NCBI RefSeq assembly: GCF_002150765.1
Contig: NZ_MUYM01000038.1
Location: 1 to 64,000, forward strand
DNA: 64,000 nt
Reading direction: 5' to 3'
DNA from: Lentzea kentuckyensis
Lineage (GTDB): Bacteria > Actinomycetota > Actinomycetes > Mycobacteriales > Pseudonocardiaceae
Part shown: positions 36,961 to 45,214 of the stretch, piece by piece
How positions within the stretch are numbered: the stretch's first letter is position 1
How the letters are laid out: each line of letters begins with the position of its first letter
Notes under the pieces: generated by a model
What the model was told of the DNA's origin: nothing
The model's database searches: none
What the model saw: only the letters and a program-made list of their open reading frames with translations
Made by a program: the position numbers and the translations under genes

Positions 36961-38668
36961 CACCGAGGACCTCGAACGGCACCTCGGCGACCCGCACGAC
37001 CCGAACAGCCCGGCGTCCTTCGCCACCGTCCTCGATCTCGACGAGCGCGAGCAGTATCCGCACGTCCTGCTCGACCACCTCAGGGCCTGGCGCTGTCACG
37101 AGTTCGGCGTGCCGGTCAGCGCGGGCGGGCGCGGGGTGGCCACCCAGGACTCCGTCGCGTTCGGCACGGCCATCGCCCGCCGGGACGCGACGGCGGCCAC
37201 GGCGTTGAGCATCACGATGCTCGCGTACCTGCCGATCTGGGTCGGCGGCACCGACGAGCAACGGGAACGCTACGGGCGCGCGGTCTGCGACGGCGCCAAG
37301 GTGTCGTGGGGGCTGTCCGAGCGCGAGCACGGCAGCGATCTGCTGGCCAACCGGATGACGGCCCGAAAAGTGCAGGGCGGCTACGTCGTCGACGGCGAGA
37401 AGTGGTTGATCGGCAACGCCACGCTCGCGGACCACATCGTGCTGTTCGTGCGCACGGAGGATCGCGGTGGGCCTGCCGGATTCACCATCCTGGTGCTGGA
37501 CAAGCGATCCACGCCGGCGCACCACATCACCGCGTTGCCGGACGAGCAGCTGCACGGACTGCGCGGGATCGACATGAGCGGCGTGCGGCTCACCCGGTGC
37601 TTCATCCCGGAGTCCGCGCGCATCGGCGCGGAGGGGCAGGGGCTGGAGATCGCGCTGAAGAGCTCGCACCCGGTGCGAGTCATGATCACCGGTATCGCGC
37701 TCGGGTGTGCCGACACGGCCCTGAGGCTGACGCTCGACTTCACCACCCACCGGCGGATCTTCGGGCGCGAGGTCGTCGACGTGCCGTACTCGCGTCGCAA
37801 GCTGGTCGAGTGCTTCGCTGACCAGTTGCTGTGCGATGTGCTCGCGAACTGTGCCGCGCGCGGGCTGCAGGCCTCGCCGGACCAGAGTTCGGTGTGGTCG
37901 TCGGTGGCGAAGTTCCTGATACCGACCGTGCTCGACCGCACGGTCAGCGCTCTCGCCGTCGTGCTCGGCGCGCGGCACTACCTGCGCGCGCACCCGCGGT
38001 ACGGGGCGTTCCAGAAGGCGAAGCGCGACCTGCTGGTGGCGAACTTCGCCGACGGCAACACGGTGGTGAACCTCAAGAACATCGCGCTGCAACTGCACAA
38101 CCTGCTCAAGCCGGCACAAGCCGACGTCGAGCGTGCTTCCGTCGTGTTCGACTGGGACGCCGAGCTGCCGCCGATCCGGCCGTGGGCCGCGCAGACGGTG
38201 AGCCGCACCGGCGACGATGCGGTGCGGACGTTGCCGCACGCGCTGGACCTGCTGCGGCAACGAGGCTGGGACAAGTGCGTCCGACTCGGTGAGTGCTTCG
38301 AGCAGGAGATCGAGCGGATGCGCGAGGAGTGCGAGGCCCTGCGCGAGAAGCTCGGCCGCCGGTACGGAGACTCGGCCGAGCTGTTCCTGCTGGCCGAACG
38401 GTACTGCGTGGTGCACGCTGCCGCGTGTTGCCTGGCGCACCGGGCGTTGTCGTCGTGGATCAGCGAACCGCTCGACGGCCCCGAGCCGTTGCTGCTGTGC
38501 CTGCAACGGCTCTGGCACCTGCTGCACCCGCTCGACACGGTGGTGGACGAGTCCGATGTGGACACGGGAACAGCGGTGATGTTGCGGCTGCACCAGGAGA
38601 ACCGCTCGTTCGGCTACCGCCAGTTCGCCCTCGCCAAGAGCTCGGTTCCAGGAGGTGACCCGCGATGA
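36932..38668 (+). CDS. Acyl-CoA dehydrogenase-like flavoprotein (ACAD2)
   Basis: 578-aa ACAD. N-terminal helical domain, beta-domain motif WGLSEREHGSDLLAN with VDGEKWLIGNAT, LRGIDMSGVRL, and C-terminal RRIFGREVVDVPYSRRKL (substrate/FAD-contacting Arg region). In place of the usual EGT catalytic segment it reads NFADGNTVVN, with Asp where Glu is expected. A C-terminal helical extension with coiled-coil-like EQEIERMREECEALREKL is shared in part with ACAD1. It overlaps the AccDA gene by 4 nt. Better conserved than ACAD1, it is the more likely active desaturase; the two may form a heteromer. Confidence 0.87.
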   Translation: MTRVADLAALTEDLERHLGDPHDPNSPASFATVLDLDEREQYPHVLLDHLRAWRCHEFGVPVSAGGRGVATQDSVAFGTAIARRDATAATALSITMLAYLPIWVGGTDEQRERYGRAVCDGAKVSWGLSEREHGSDLLANRMTARKVQGGYVVDGEKWLIGNATLADHIVLFVRTEDRGGPAGFTILVLDKRSTPAHHITALPDEQLHGLRGIDMSGVRLTRCFIPESARIGAEGQGLEIALKSSHPVRVMITGIALGCADTALRLTLDFTTHRRIFGREVVDVPYSRRKLVECFADQLLCDVLANCAARGLQASPDQSSVWSSVAKFLIPTVLDRTVSALAVVLGARHYLRAHPRYGAFQKAKRDLLVANFADGNTVVNLKNIALQLHNLLKPAQADVERASVVFDWDAELPPIRPWAAQTVSRTGDDAVRTLPHALDLLRQRGWDKCVRLGECFEQEIERMREECEALREKLGRRYGDSAELFLLAERYCVVHAAACCLAHRALSSWISEPLDGPEPLLLCLQRLWHLLHPLDTVVDESDVDTGTAVMLRLHQENRSFGYRQFALAKSSVPGGDPR

Positions 38669-40323
38669 CCGACGACGTCCGGTGGGCGAAGTGCCCGTCC
38701 TGCACCGCGCTGGTGTACCTGAAGCGGCTCGACAAGCACGCCAAGGTGTGCCCCGAGTGCTCACACCACTGGCGGATGCCGGTGCGCGAACGGCTGGAGC
38801 TGTTGTTCGACGACGGGTCGTTCGAGGAGTTCGGTGCCGGCCTCAAGCCGAACGACCCGTTGGAGTTCCACGACAGCAAGCCGTACGCGCGGCGTCTCGC
38901 CGATGCCGAACGTCGCACCGGTGACGCCGAGGCCTGCATCTGCGCGAAAGGCTCCATCGACGGCGCACGGGTGATCATCGCGGCCGTGGACTTCGGCTTC
39001 ATGGGTGGGAGCATCGGCGGCACGACCGGCGAGAAGATCGCGCTGGCCGCCCGCCGGGCACTCGACGAACGCACGCCGTTGCTGATCATCTGCGCATCCG
39101 GTGGGGCGCGGATGCAGGAGGGCGCGCTGTCGTTGATGCAGCTGGTGAAGACCAGCCAGGAGGTCGCGCGGCTGCACGAGGCGGGCGTGCTGTGCCTCAA
39201 CCTCAACACCGATCCGACCTACGGCGGCGCGACGGCCTCGTTCGCGACGCTGGGCGACGTCATCATCGCCGAACCCGGTGCGCGCATCGGGTTCGCCGGC
39301 CCGAACGTCATCGCGCAGACCATCAGGGAGGAGCTGCCCGACGGGTTCCAGACCGCGGAGTTCCTGCTGGCCAACGGCATGCTCGACCTGGTGGTGTCCA
39401 GAGACGCGCTGCGGCCGTTGCTCGGCCGGCTGCTGGGCATGCACACGAAGCCGCAACAGCTCACCGAAACCCCGCGCACGCTGATCACCGATCCGGCCCA
39501 GATCCCCGAACGCGCCGCGTGGGACGTCGTGCAGTCGGCCCGCGACCTGGGCCGTCCGACCACTTTGGACTACTGCGCGGCCGTGTTCGACGACGGACTC
39601 GTGGAGCTGCACGGCGATCGCCGCTCGGGCGACGACCAGGCGGTGGTGGGCGGTCTGGCCCGGCTCGCCGGGCGCACCGTCGTCGTCATCGGCTCGCAGA
39701 AGGGACATTCGCCACCGGACCTGGTGCGGCACAACTTCGGCATGCCGAACCCGAGCGGGTACCACAAGGCCCGGCGGCTGATGGCGTACGCGGAACGGTT
39801 CGGCTTCCCGGTGGTGACGCTCGTCGACACACCGGGCGCGTTCCCCGGCGCCGACGCCGAACGCAGCGGTCAGGGCACCGCGATCGCCGAGTGCATCATG
39901 CGGATGTCCCGGCTGCGCGTGCCCACCGCGGTCGTGCTCACCGGCGAGGGCGGCAGCGGTGGCGCGCTGGCGCTGGGCGTCGGCAACCGCGTGCTGATGC
40001 TGGAGAACGCCTACTACTCCGTGATCAGCCCCGAGGGCTGCTCGTCGATCCTCTGGGGCACGTCGGCGGAGGCGTCCAGGGCCGCGGAGGCGCTCAAGAT
40101 CACGTCACGCGAGTTGCTCGCGCTGGGGCTCGTCGACGGCGTGGTCGCGGAACCACCCGGCGGTGCCCAGTCCGACTGGGAGACCACCGCCCGCAACGTC
40201 CGTTCCGGCCTGGTGCAGGCGCTCACCGAGCTGGACGGCCTGACCCCGGAGCAGCTGACCGAGGACCGCTACACGCGGTTCGCGCGCTTCGGCGCTCCCG
40301 TTGAAAGCGAGGTGCCGGCATGA
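38665..40323 (+). CDS. accDA: Acetyl-CoA carboxylase carboxyltransferase, fused beta-alpha (AccDA)
   Basis: 552-aa fusion of both carboxyltransferase subunits. The beta half (about 1-275) starts with a four-Cys zinc ribbon (C10, C13, C29, C32) and has GGARMQEGALSLMQL. The alpha half (about 290-552) has GHSPPDLVRHNFGMPNPSGY and TPGAFPGADAE. It transfers the carboxyl group from carboxybiotin to acetyl-CoA, giving malonyl-CoA. Overlaps at both ends (ACAD2 and AccB) by 4 nt. A biosynthetic-cluster copy of ACC would secure extender units for the adjacent synthase independently of primary metabolism. Confidence 0.94.
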   Translation: MTDDVRWAKCPSCTALVYLKRLDKHAKVCPECSHHWRMPVRERLELLFDDGSFEEFGAGLKPNDPLEFHDSKPYARRLADAERRTGDAEACICAKGSIDGARVIIAAVDFGFMGGSIGGTTGEKIALAARRALDERTPLLIICASGGARMQEGALSLMQLVKTSQEVARLHEAGVLCLNLNTDPTYGGATASFATLGDVIIAEPGARIGFAGPNVIAQTIREELPDGFQTAEFLLANGMLDLVVSRDALRPLLGRLLGMHTKPQQLTETPRTLITDPAQIPERAAWDVVQSARDLGRPTTLDYCAAVFDDGLVELHGDRRSGDDQAVVGGLARLAGRTVVVIGSQKGHSPPDLVRHNFGMPNPSGYHKARRLMAYAERFGFPVVTLVDTPGAFPGADAERSGQGTAIAECIMRMSRLRVPTAVVLTGEGGSGGALALGVGNRVLMLENAYYSVISPEGCSSILWGTSAEASRAAEALKITSRELLALGLVDGVVAEPPGGAQSDWETTARNVRSGLVQALTELDGLTPEQLTEDRYTRFARFGAPVESEVPA

Positions 40324-40766
40324 CCGAGGAAACGACCCAGGGCGTGGATCCCGAGTCCGTCGCGGCCCAGGTGGTGCGACTGGCCAACGAACTGCCCGGC
40401 ACGCCGCAGCGGATGAAGGTCGAGGCCGCCGGGACCGCCGTCGAGGTCGACTGGGACACGACCGCGGATCCGGCCGGTGAACCGGCTGCCGCGACGCCTT
40501 CCCCGGACGACCAACCTGGCGGACCGCGGATCACCGCTCCCCTGGTCGGCACGTTCTACCGCGCGCCCGGTCCCGGCGAGGCGCCGTTCGTCGAGGTCGG
40601 TGACGTGGTCGCGGAAGGCCAGCAGGTGGGCATCGTCGAGGCCATGAAGCTGATGAACCCGGTGGAGGCGACCCAGTCGGGCACGGTCGCGGAGCTGCTG
40701 GCCGGGGACGGCGAGATGGTCGAGTACGGCCAGCCGCTGATCCTGTTGTCCCGTGACGGGAGCTGA
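40320..40766 (+). CDS. accB: Biotin carboxyl carrier protein of ACC
   Basis: 148-aa AccB. N-terminal helix, Pro/Ala-rich linker (about 45-68) and C-terminal biotinyl domain with the biotin-accepting K110 in VEAMKLMNPV. The ATG overlaps the AccDA stop by 4 nt and AccC follows after 4 bp, giving the complete set of ACC parts. Its length and arrangement match bacterial multisubunit ACC rather than the actinobacterial AccA3-type fusion. Confidence 0.95.
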   Translation: MTEETTQGVDPESVAAQVVRLANELPGTPQRMKVEAAGTAVEVDWDTTADPAGEPAAATPSPDDQPGGPRITAPLVGTFYRAPGPGEAPFVEVGDVVAEGQQVGIVEAMKLMNPVEATQSGTVAELLAGDGEMVEYGQPLILLSRDGS

Positions 40767-40770
40767 GGTC

Positions 40771-42114
40771 ATGTTCGGCAAGGTGCTCGTGGCCAACCGC
40801 GGCGAGATCGCCGTGCGCGTGATCAGGGCGTGCCGCGAGCTCGGGGTGCGCACCGTCGCGATCTACTCCACCGCCGACGAGTCGTCGATGGCGGTCGAGC
40901 TCGCCGACGAGGCCGTGCACGTCGGCGAGTCGCCCGCCAAGCAGAGCTACCTGAACGTCCCGAACATCATCGGTGCCGCCGTCAAGACCGGTGCGGACGC
41001 CATCCACCCCGGTTACGGCTTTCTGTCCGAGGACCCGTACTTCGCCGAGATCTGCGCCGAACACGGCATCACGTTCATCGGCCCGCCACCGGAGGTGATG
41101 GAGGCGCTCGGCGACAAGGCGACCGCGCGCCGCCTGATGACCGACGCGGGACTGCCCTTGCTGCCGGGCACGTTGTCCGCGCCCGCTTCCGTCGAAGAAG
41201 CGGTCGAGGCCGCCGCCGACGTCGGTTTTCCGTTGCTGCTCAAAGCTTCTGCCGGAGGGGGTGGCCGGGGCATCACGATCGTGCCGTCGGCGGCCGAGCT
41301 GCCGGACGCGGTGCGCGCGACGCGTGCCGAGGCGCAGACGCTCTTCAACGATCCCTCGGTGTACCTGGAACGCTTTCTGAGCCCGGCGAAGCACATCGAG
41401 GTGCAGGTGTTCTGCGACGACCACGGCAACGCGATCCACCTCGGGGAACGGGACTGCTCGGTGCAGCGCCGCAACCAGAAGCTCCTGGAGGAGTCGCCGT
41501 CACCGGTCGTCGACGAGGAGTTGCGCGCCCGGCTCGGCGAGGCTGCCGTCCGCGGCGCCCGCGCGGTCGGCTACCGGGGTGCGGGGACGATGGAGTTCCT
41601 GCTGGACGAGGACAACCGGTTCTGGTTCATGGAGATGAACGCCAGGATCCAGGTGGAGCACCCGGTCACCGAGCTGGTGACGTCGGTCGACCTCGTGGCC
41701 GAACAGCTGCGGGTGGCGGCGGGCCGGCCGTTGTCGGTCAAGCAGGAGGACGTCGTGTTGCGCGGCCACGCCGTGGAATGCCGGATCAACGCGGAGGATC
41801 CGGCACGGGACTTCGCCCCCACTCCCGGTCTGCTGGAAGTCTGTCGGCCTCCCGGCGGCCCGTGGGTGCGGTTCGACTCGCATTGTGTGCCGGGCTACAC
41901 GGTTCCGCCGCACTACGACTCGATGATCGGCAAGGTCATCGTGTGGGCGGAGGACCGTTCGTCCGCCCTGAACCGGATGGACCGCGCTCTCACCGAACTG
42001 CGGGTCGAGGGCCCCGGCGTGCACACGACCGCGTCGTTCCAGCGGAAACTGGTGCGGCACCCCGTGTTCCGGCGGGGCGGCGTGTCAACGGACTTCCTGC
42101 GCAACCACCTGTGA
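40771..42114 (+). CDS. accC: Biotin carboxylase of ACC
   Basis: 447-aa ATP-grasp enzyme that carboxylates biotin on AccB. MFGKVLVANRGEIAVRVIRACRE start, KASAGGGGRGI ATP loop, and EMNARIQVEHPVTE signature. ATG 40771 after GGGAGCTGAGG is preferred; an in-frame GTG at 40753 would overlap AccB. It is the last gene of the synthase operon. Its 3' end overlaps the convergent MFS gene by 30 bp. Confidence 0.95.
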   Translation: MFGKVLVANRGEIAVRVIRACRELGVRTVAIYSTADESSMAVELADEAVHVGESPAKQSYLNVPNIIGAAVKTGADAIHPGYGFLSEDPYFAEICAEHGITFIGPPPEVMEALGDKATARRLMTDAGLPLLPGTLSAPASVEEAVEAAADVGFPLLLKASAGGGGRGITIVPSAAELPDAVRATRAEAQTLFNDPSVYLERFLSPAKHIEVQVFCDDHGNAIHLGERDCSVQRRNQKLLEESPSPVVDEELRARLGEAAVRGARAVGYRGAGTMEFLLDEDNRFWFMEMNARIQVEHPVTELVTSVDLVAEQLRVAAGRPLSVKQEDVVLRGHAVECRINAEDPARDFAPTPGLLEVCRPPGGPWVRFDSHCVPGYTVPPHYDSMIGKVIVWAEDRSSALNRMDRALTELRVEGPGVHTTASFQRKLVRHPVFRRGGVSTDFLRNHL

Positions 42115-43473
42115 GCGCGGCACCAGCGCCATCGCCACCACCGCCAGCGCCAACGCGCCCGCCCCCACCCACAACGCCGGCTCCAGCCCGTCGACGAACC
42201 GCTGCGGCGACTCCAGCCCGCCCCACCCGCTGAAGACCGCCGCCAGCAACGCCACACCGATCGTCGCACCGAGCTGCCTGGTCGCCGCGTTGGCGCCAGA
42301 GGCGATGCCCTGCTCGTGCTCCCGCACCGACCCCATCAGCACGTGCATGATCGGCGCGTAGAACAGTCCCATTCCGATTCCTGCCAGCACGAACGCGGGC
42401 AGCTGCACCAAGTACGACACCGTCGGCGTGATCACCACCGCGTAGTAGCCGAGCGCGAGCGTCTGCAGCACCAGCCCGACCAGCACCACCGGGCGGCCCC
42501 CGAAGCGGTCCGCGAGCATCCCGCTCACCGGCGCCGCCAGCATCGGCGCCGCCGTCCACGCCAGCATCCGCACCCCCGCCTGCATCGGGTCGTACCCCTG
42601 CACCGTCTGCAGGAACTGGGTGAGCAGGAAGATCGCCCCGAAGACACCGACCCCCATCAACAGGCTGGCGACGTTGATGCCGCTGAACGCCCGGTTGCGG
42701 AACAGGGCCAGCGGCAACATCGGTTCTTCGGTCCTCTTCTCCCACCACACGAACAAAATCAGCCCCAGGACACCCCCGGCGAGCACGGTCAGCGTGACGG
42801 GTGAGCTCCACCCGTCCACGTGGCCGCTCACGATCCCGAACACCAGTCCGAACATCCCCAGGCTCACCAGCACCGTGCCGGTCACGTCCAGCCGGGCGTT
42901 CGGACCCCGGCTGTCCGCGAGCCCCCACCACGCCGTCGGCGCGAGCAGCAGCCCGACGGGAACGTTGAGCCAGAAGATCCAGTGCCACGACAACTCCTGC
43001 ACGACGAGCCCGCCGACCAGCGGCCCCGCTGCCGCGGACACACCGCTGACCGCGGCGTAAATGCCCAGCGCGGCACCGCGTTTCCGCTCCGGAACCGCCG
43101 CGGTCAGCAACGTCAACGACAGCGGCATGATCACCGCGGCGCCCACGCCCTGCACGGCGCGGGCCGCGATCAACCAGCCGATCCCCGGCGCCAGCGCCGC
43201 CGCGGCCGACGCGACGGTGAAGATCAGCAGACCGGCGACGAAGACCTTGCGCCGGCCGAACCTGTCCCCCGTCGCGGCGGCCAGCATCATCAGCACCGCG
43301 AACGACAACGTGTAGGCGTTGACCGTCCACTCCAGATCGTTCAGCGCACCACCGAGCTCGACGCTGATGGTGGGCAACGCCGTCACGATCACGAGGTTGT
43401 CCAGCCCCGCCATGAACGCGGCCAGACCGGTGATGGCGACGGCTCGGGCCACGCTCTGCTCGGTGTGGAGCAT
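42085..43473 (-). CDS. DHA2-family (EmrB/QacA-like) MFS drug exporter
   Basis: 462-aa transporter with about 14 transmembrane segments. Motif A GDRFGRRKVFV, motif C-like GPLVGGLVVQ and TALPTISVEL near TM1 are typical of proton-driven multidrug exporters. ATG 43473 after GAAAGG; a longer frame begins at 43512 or 43836. It converges on AccC with a 30-bp 3' overlap and is divergent from the secreted repeat protein. It may export the product of the adjacent biosynthetic operon or serve resistance. Confidence 0.9.
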   Translation of the reverse strand: MLHTEQSVARAVAITGLAAFMAGLDNLVIVTALPTISVELGGALNDLEWTVNAYTLSFAVLMMLAAATGDRFGRRKVFVAGLLIFTVASAAAALAPGIGWLIAARAVQGVGAAVIMPLSLTLLTAAVPERKRGAALGIYAAVSGVSAAAGPLVGGLVVQELSWHWIFWLNVPVGLLLAPTAWWGLADSRGPNARLDVTGTVLVSLGMFGLVFGIVSGHVDGWSSPVTLTVLAGGVLGLILFVWWEKRTEEPMLPLALFRNRAFSGINVASLLMGVGVFGAIFLLTQFLQTVQGYDPMQAGVRMLAWTAAPMLAAPVSGMLADRFGGRPVVLVGLVLQTLALGYYAVVITPTVSYLVQLPAFVLAGIGMGLFYAPIMHVLMGSVREHEQGIASGANAATRQLGATIGVALLAAVFSGWGGLESPQRFVDGLEPALWVGAGALALAVVAMALVPRSQVVAQEVR

Positions 43474-43537
43474 CGGACGCCTTTCGCCGGGTGCTGGGGC
43501 GGTGCCTGACATCAAGGGGTTTCCGATGCGGCACGGG

Positions 43538-43576
43538 CGGAAACCGCGCCGTCTCACTTCGCGCGGGCGGTTTCCG
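43538..43576. promoter_or_regulatory. Inverted repeat in divergent promoter
   Basis: CGGAAACCGC (43538-43547) and its reverse complement GCGGTTTCCG (43567-43576) are 19 bp apart, between the MFS exporter and the secreted protein gene. The spacing fits a dimeric regulator site, but no adjacent regulator is obvious. Confidence 0.4.
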
Positions 43577-43696
43577 TTTCGCGTGAAAACGGCGGGCGGG
43601 TCCGCGGCGCGTTCTCGCGGATCGACGAAGACGTCGTACCGATGCGCTGGGACGCTTCGATTCTGTTGACTGGCAACCCTTTCCTGGAGGACGAAC

Positions 43697-44053
43697 GTGA
43701 TCGGAACAGCACTCAAGCGTTTCTGCGCGTCGGTCGGTGTGGCCACGACCCTCACGGCCTCGGTCCTGACCGGCGGTTCGGCGGCCGCGGCCCAGGACGT
43801 GGGCACCGCCGGCCTGCACCGCAGCTGGGCGTGCACGGTCCCGTCCGGCTACACGTGGTCGTCCGTGCGCAGCAATCCCAACTGCGGGTTCCGCTACGAG
43901 TACTTCCTGCTCGACTCGGTGAACTACGACCTCACCGGTGTCTGGGCGTGCGGAGTCCCGTCCGGCTACACCTACACCGCCTCGCGGCAGGGCAGCAACT
44001 GCGCGGCCTCGCCGGGGGCCTCGCCCTACGAGTACCGGCTCGCGAGGCTCTGA
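43697..44053 (+). CDS. Small secreted two-repeat protein with paired cysteines
   Basis: 118-aa protein. GTG 43697 follows CTGGAGGACGAAC. Signal peptide to about residue 33 (ASVLTGGSAAAAQ). The mature part consists of two tandem repeats of about 37 residues, each with the pattern WAC-x-VPSGYT, then an Arg, then NC and YEY (WACTVPSGYTW/NCGFRYEY and WACGVPSGYTY/NCAASPGASPYEY). One disulfide per repeat is likely. No known enzyme motif. It may be a secreted binding or inhibitory module; function unknown. Confidence 0.8.
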   Translation: MIGTALKRFCASVGVATTLTASVLTGGSAAAAQDVGTAGLHRSWACTVPSGYTWSSVRSNPNCGFRYEYFLLDSVNYDLTGVWACGVPSGYTYTASRQGSNCAASPGASPYEYRLARL

Positions 44054-44074
44054 TTCCGGTCCGGGTCACGTGGT

Positions 44075-45214
44075 TCAGCCGTTGGCCAGCACCCGTGACA
44101 CGACGGTGCCGAGGATCCGGATGCCTTGCGTACCAGTGGGGTCGATGCCGGTCAGTTCCCTGGCCCGCCGCAGCCGGTAGTCGAGGCTGCGGGGGTGGAT
44201 GCGCAGCGCCGCGGCCGCCCGCGGCCGGTTCAGGTCCTGGCGGTAGTAGGCGTCCAGGGTTTCCACCAGGCCGGGGCCGCCGGCCAGCCGCTGGGCCAGG
44301 TGGTGCAGCCAGCGGTCGATCTCCGGCAGGTCCGCGGCCCCCAGTTCGATGAACACGTCGGCCGCGGTGTGCAGGTGACCGGGCGCTGTCTCGGGGCGAG
44401 TCACGCGGCTGACTCGCCTCGCCAGCGCGAAAGCCTCGGCGAGGGCTGTGGCCGGGCCGCTGGCCGTACCCACGGAGAACGGGTCGCCGATGATCTCGGT
44501 GAGATCGCTGATCAACCTGGTGGCGGTGGTGTCCTGCTCGGCCGGGAGCAGTGCCACGAACTCGCCGAGGCCGTACCAGGTCGCCGGAGCGTGGTACCGG
44601 CGCCAGACGACGTGCACGGCCTCGGTGAACAGCTCCGCGGCCAGGTCCGGTGTGCGCACGACGATCACCCGGTAGGAGCCGGGTACCTGAATGCCCAGGT
44701 TCCCGCCGTTGGCGAGGGCGGCCGCCTCGTCTGCCAGCAGCATCTCGGCGAACTGCCGCACCTGGGCCATCAGCGGCAGGAAGTGCTTCTGCCCCTTCAG
44801 GAATCCCGAGGTGTACGCCTGTTGCGCGGCGGCTCCCTGCGGCCCCAGCCAGCCGAGCATGCGCATGGTCATGGCGAGGTCGTGGGGGCCGGACGCTTCC
44901 TGGATCTCGGTGAGGGTGGCGCCGGCGTGCAACGTGAGCAGGCGGCGCAGGGACGTTCTGGACATGCCGGTCTCGCCACGGCGTTCCCCGGTGGCCGCGA
45001 CCACCGCGAGGTCGTCGTCGGTCAGGGGCTCGTCGGCAGCGACGAGATCGATGGTGCGGCGGCGGATGAACACCGCGAAGTCGAGCATGTCCGCGTGTTC
45101 GCGCGGGTCCCTGGCGGCAGCGGCGTACTCCGCCAACTCGGTGGTGCAGGTCTCGACGACGCGTTCGGCGTTGGCGGGCACACGTCTCCTCAGCGAACCG
45201 AGCAGATCGCTCAC
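44075..45214 (-). CDS. PucR-type transcriptional regulator, copy 1
   Basis: 379-aa regulator with a long N-terminal sensory region, a central GGDEF-like/CdaR-type region and the C-terminal PucR helix-turn-helix (ETLDAYYRQDLNRPRAAAAL, HPRSLDYRLRRARELTG). The GTG start overlaps the stop of the upstream paralog by 4 nt, so both are co-translated; ATG 45226 is an alternative. It is equal in length to copy 2 and aligned along its whole length. Probable control of the P450/peptide locus upstream. Confidence 0.88.
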   Translation of the reverse strand: MSDLLGSLRRRVPANAERVVETCTTELAEYAAAARDPREHADMLDFAVFIRRRTIDLVAADEPLTDDDLAVVAATGERRGETGMSRTSLRRLLTLHAGATLTEIQEASGPHDLAMTMRMLGWLGPQGAAAQQAYTSGFLKGQKHFLPLMAQVRQFAEMLLADEAAALANGGNLGIQVPGSYRVIVVRTPDLAAELFTEAVHVVWRRYHAPATWYGLGEFVALLPAEQDTTATRLISDLTEIIGDPFSVGTASGPATALAEAFALARRVSRVTRPETAPGHLHTAADVFIELGAADLPEIDRWLHHLAQRLAGGPGLVETLDAYYRQDLNRPRAAAALRIHPRSLDYRLRRARELTGIDPTGTQGIRILGTVVSRVLANG

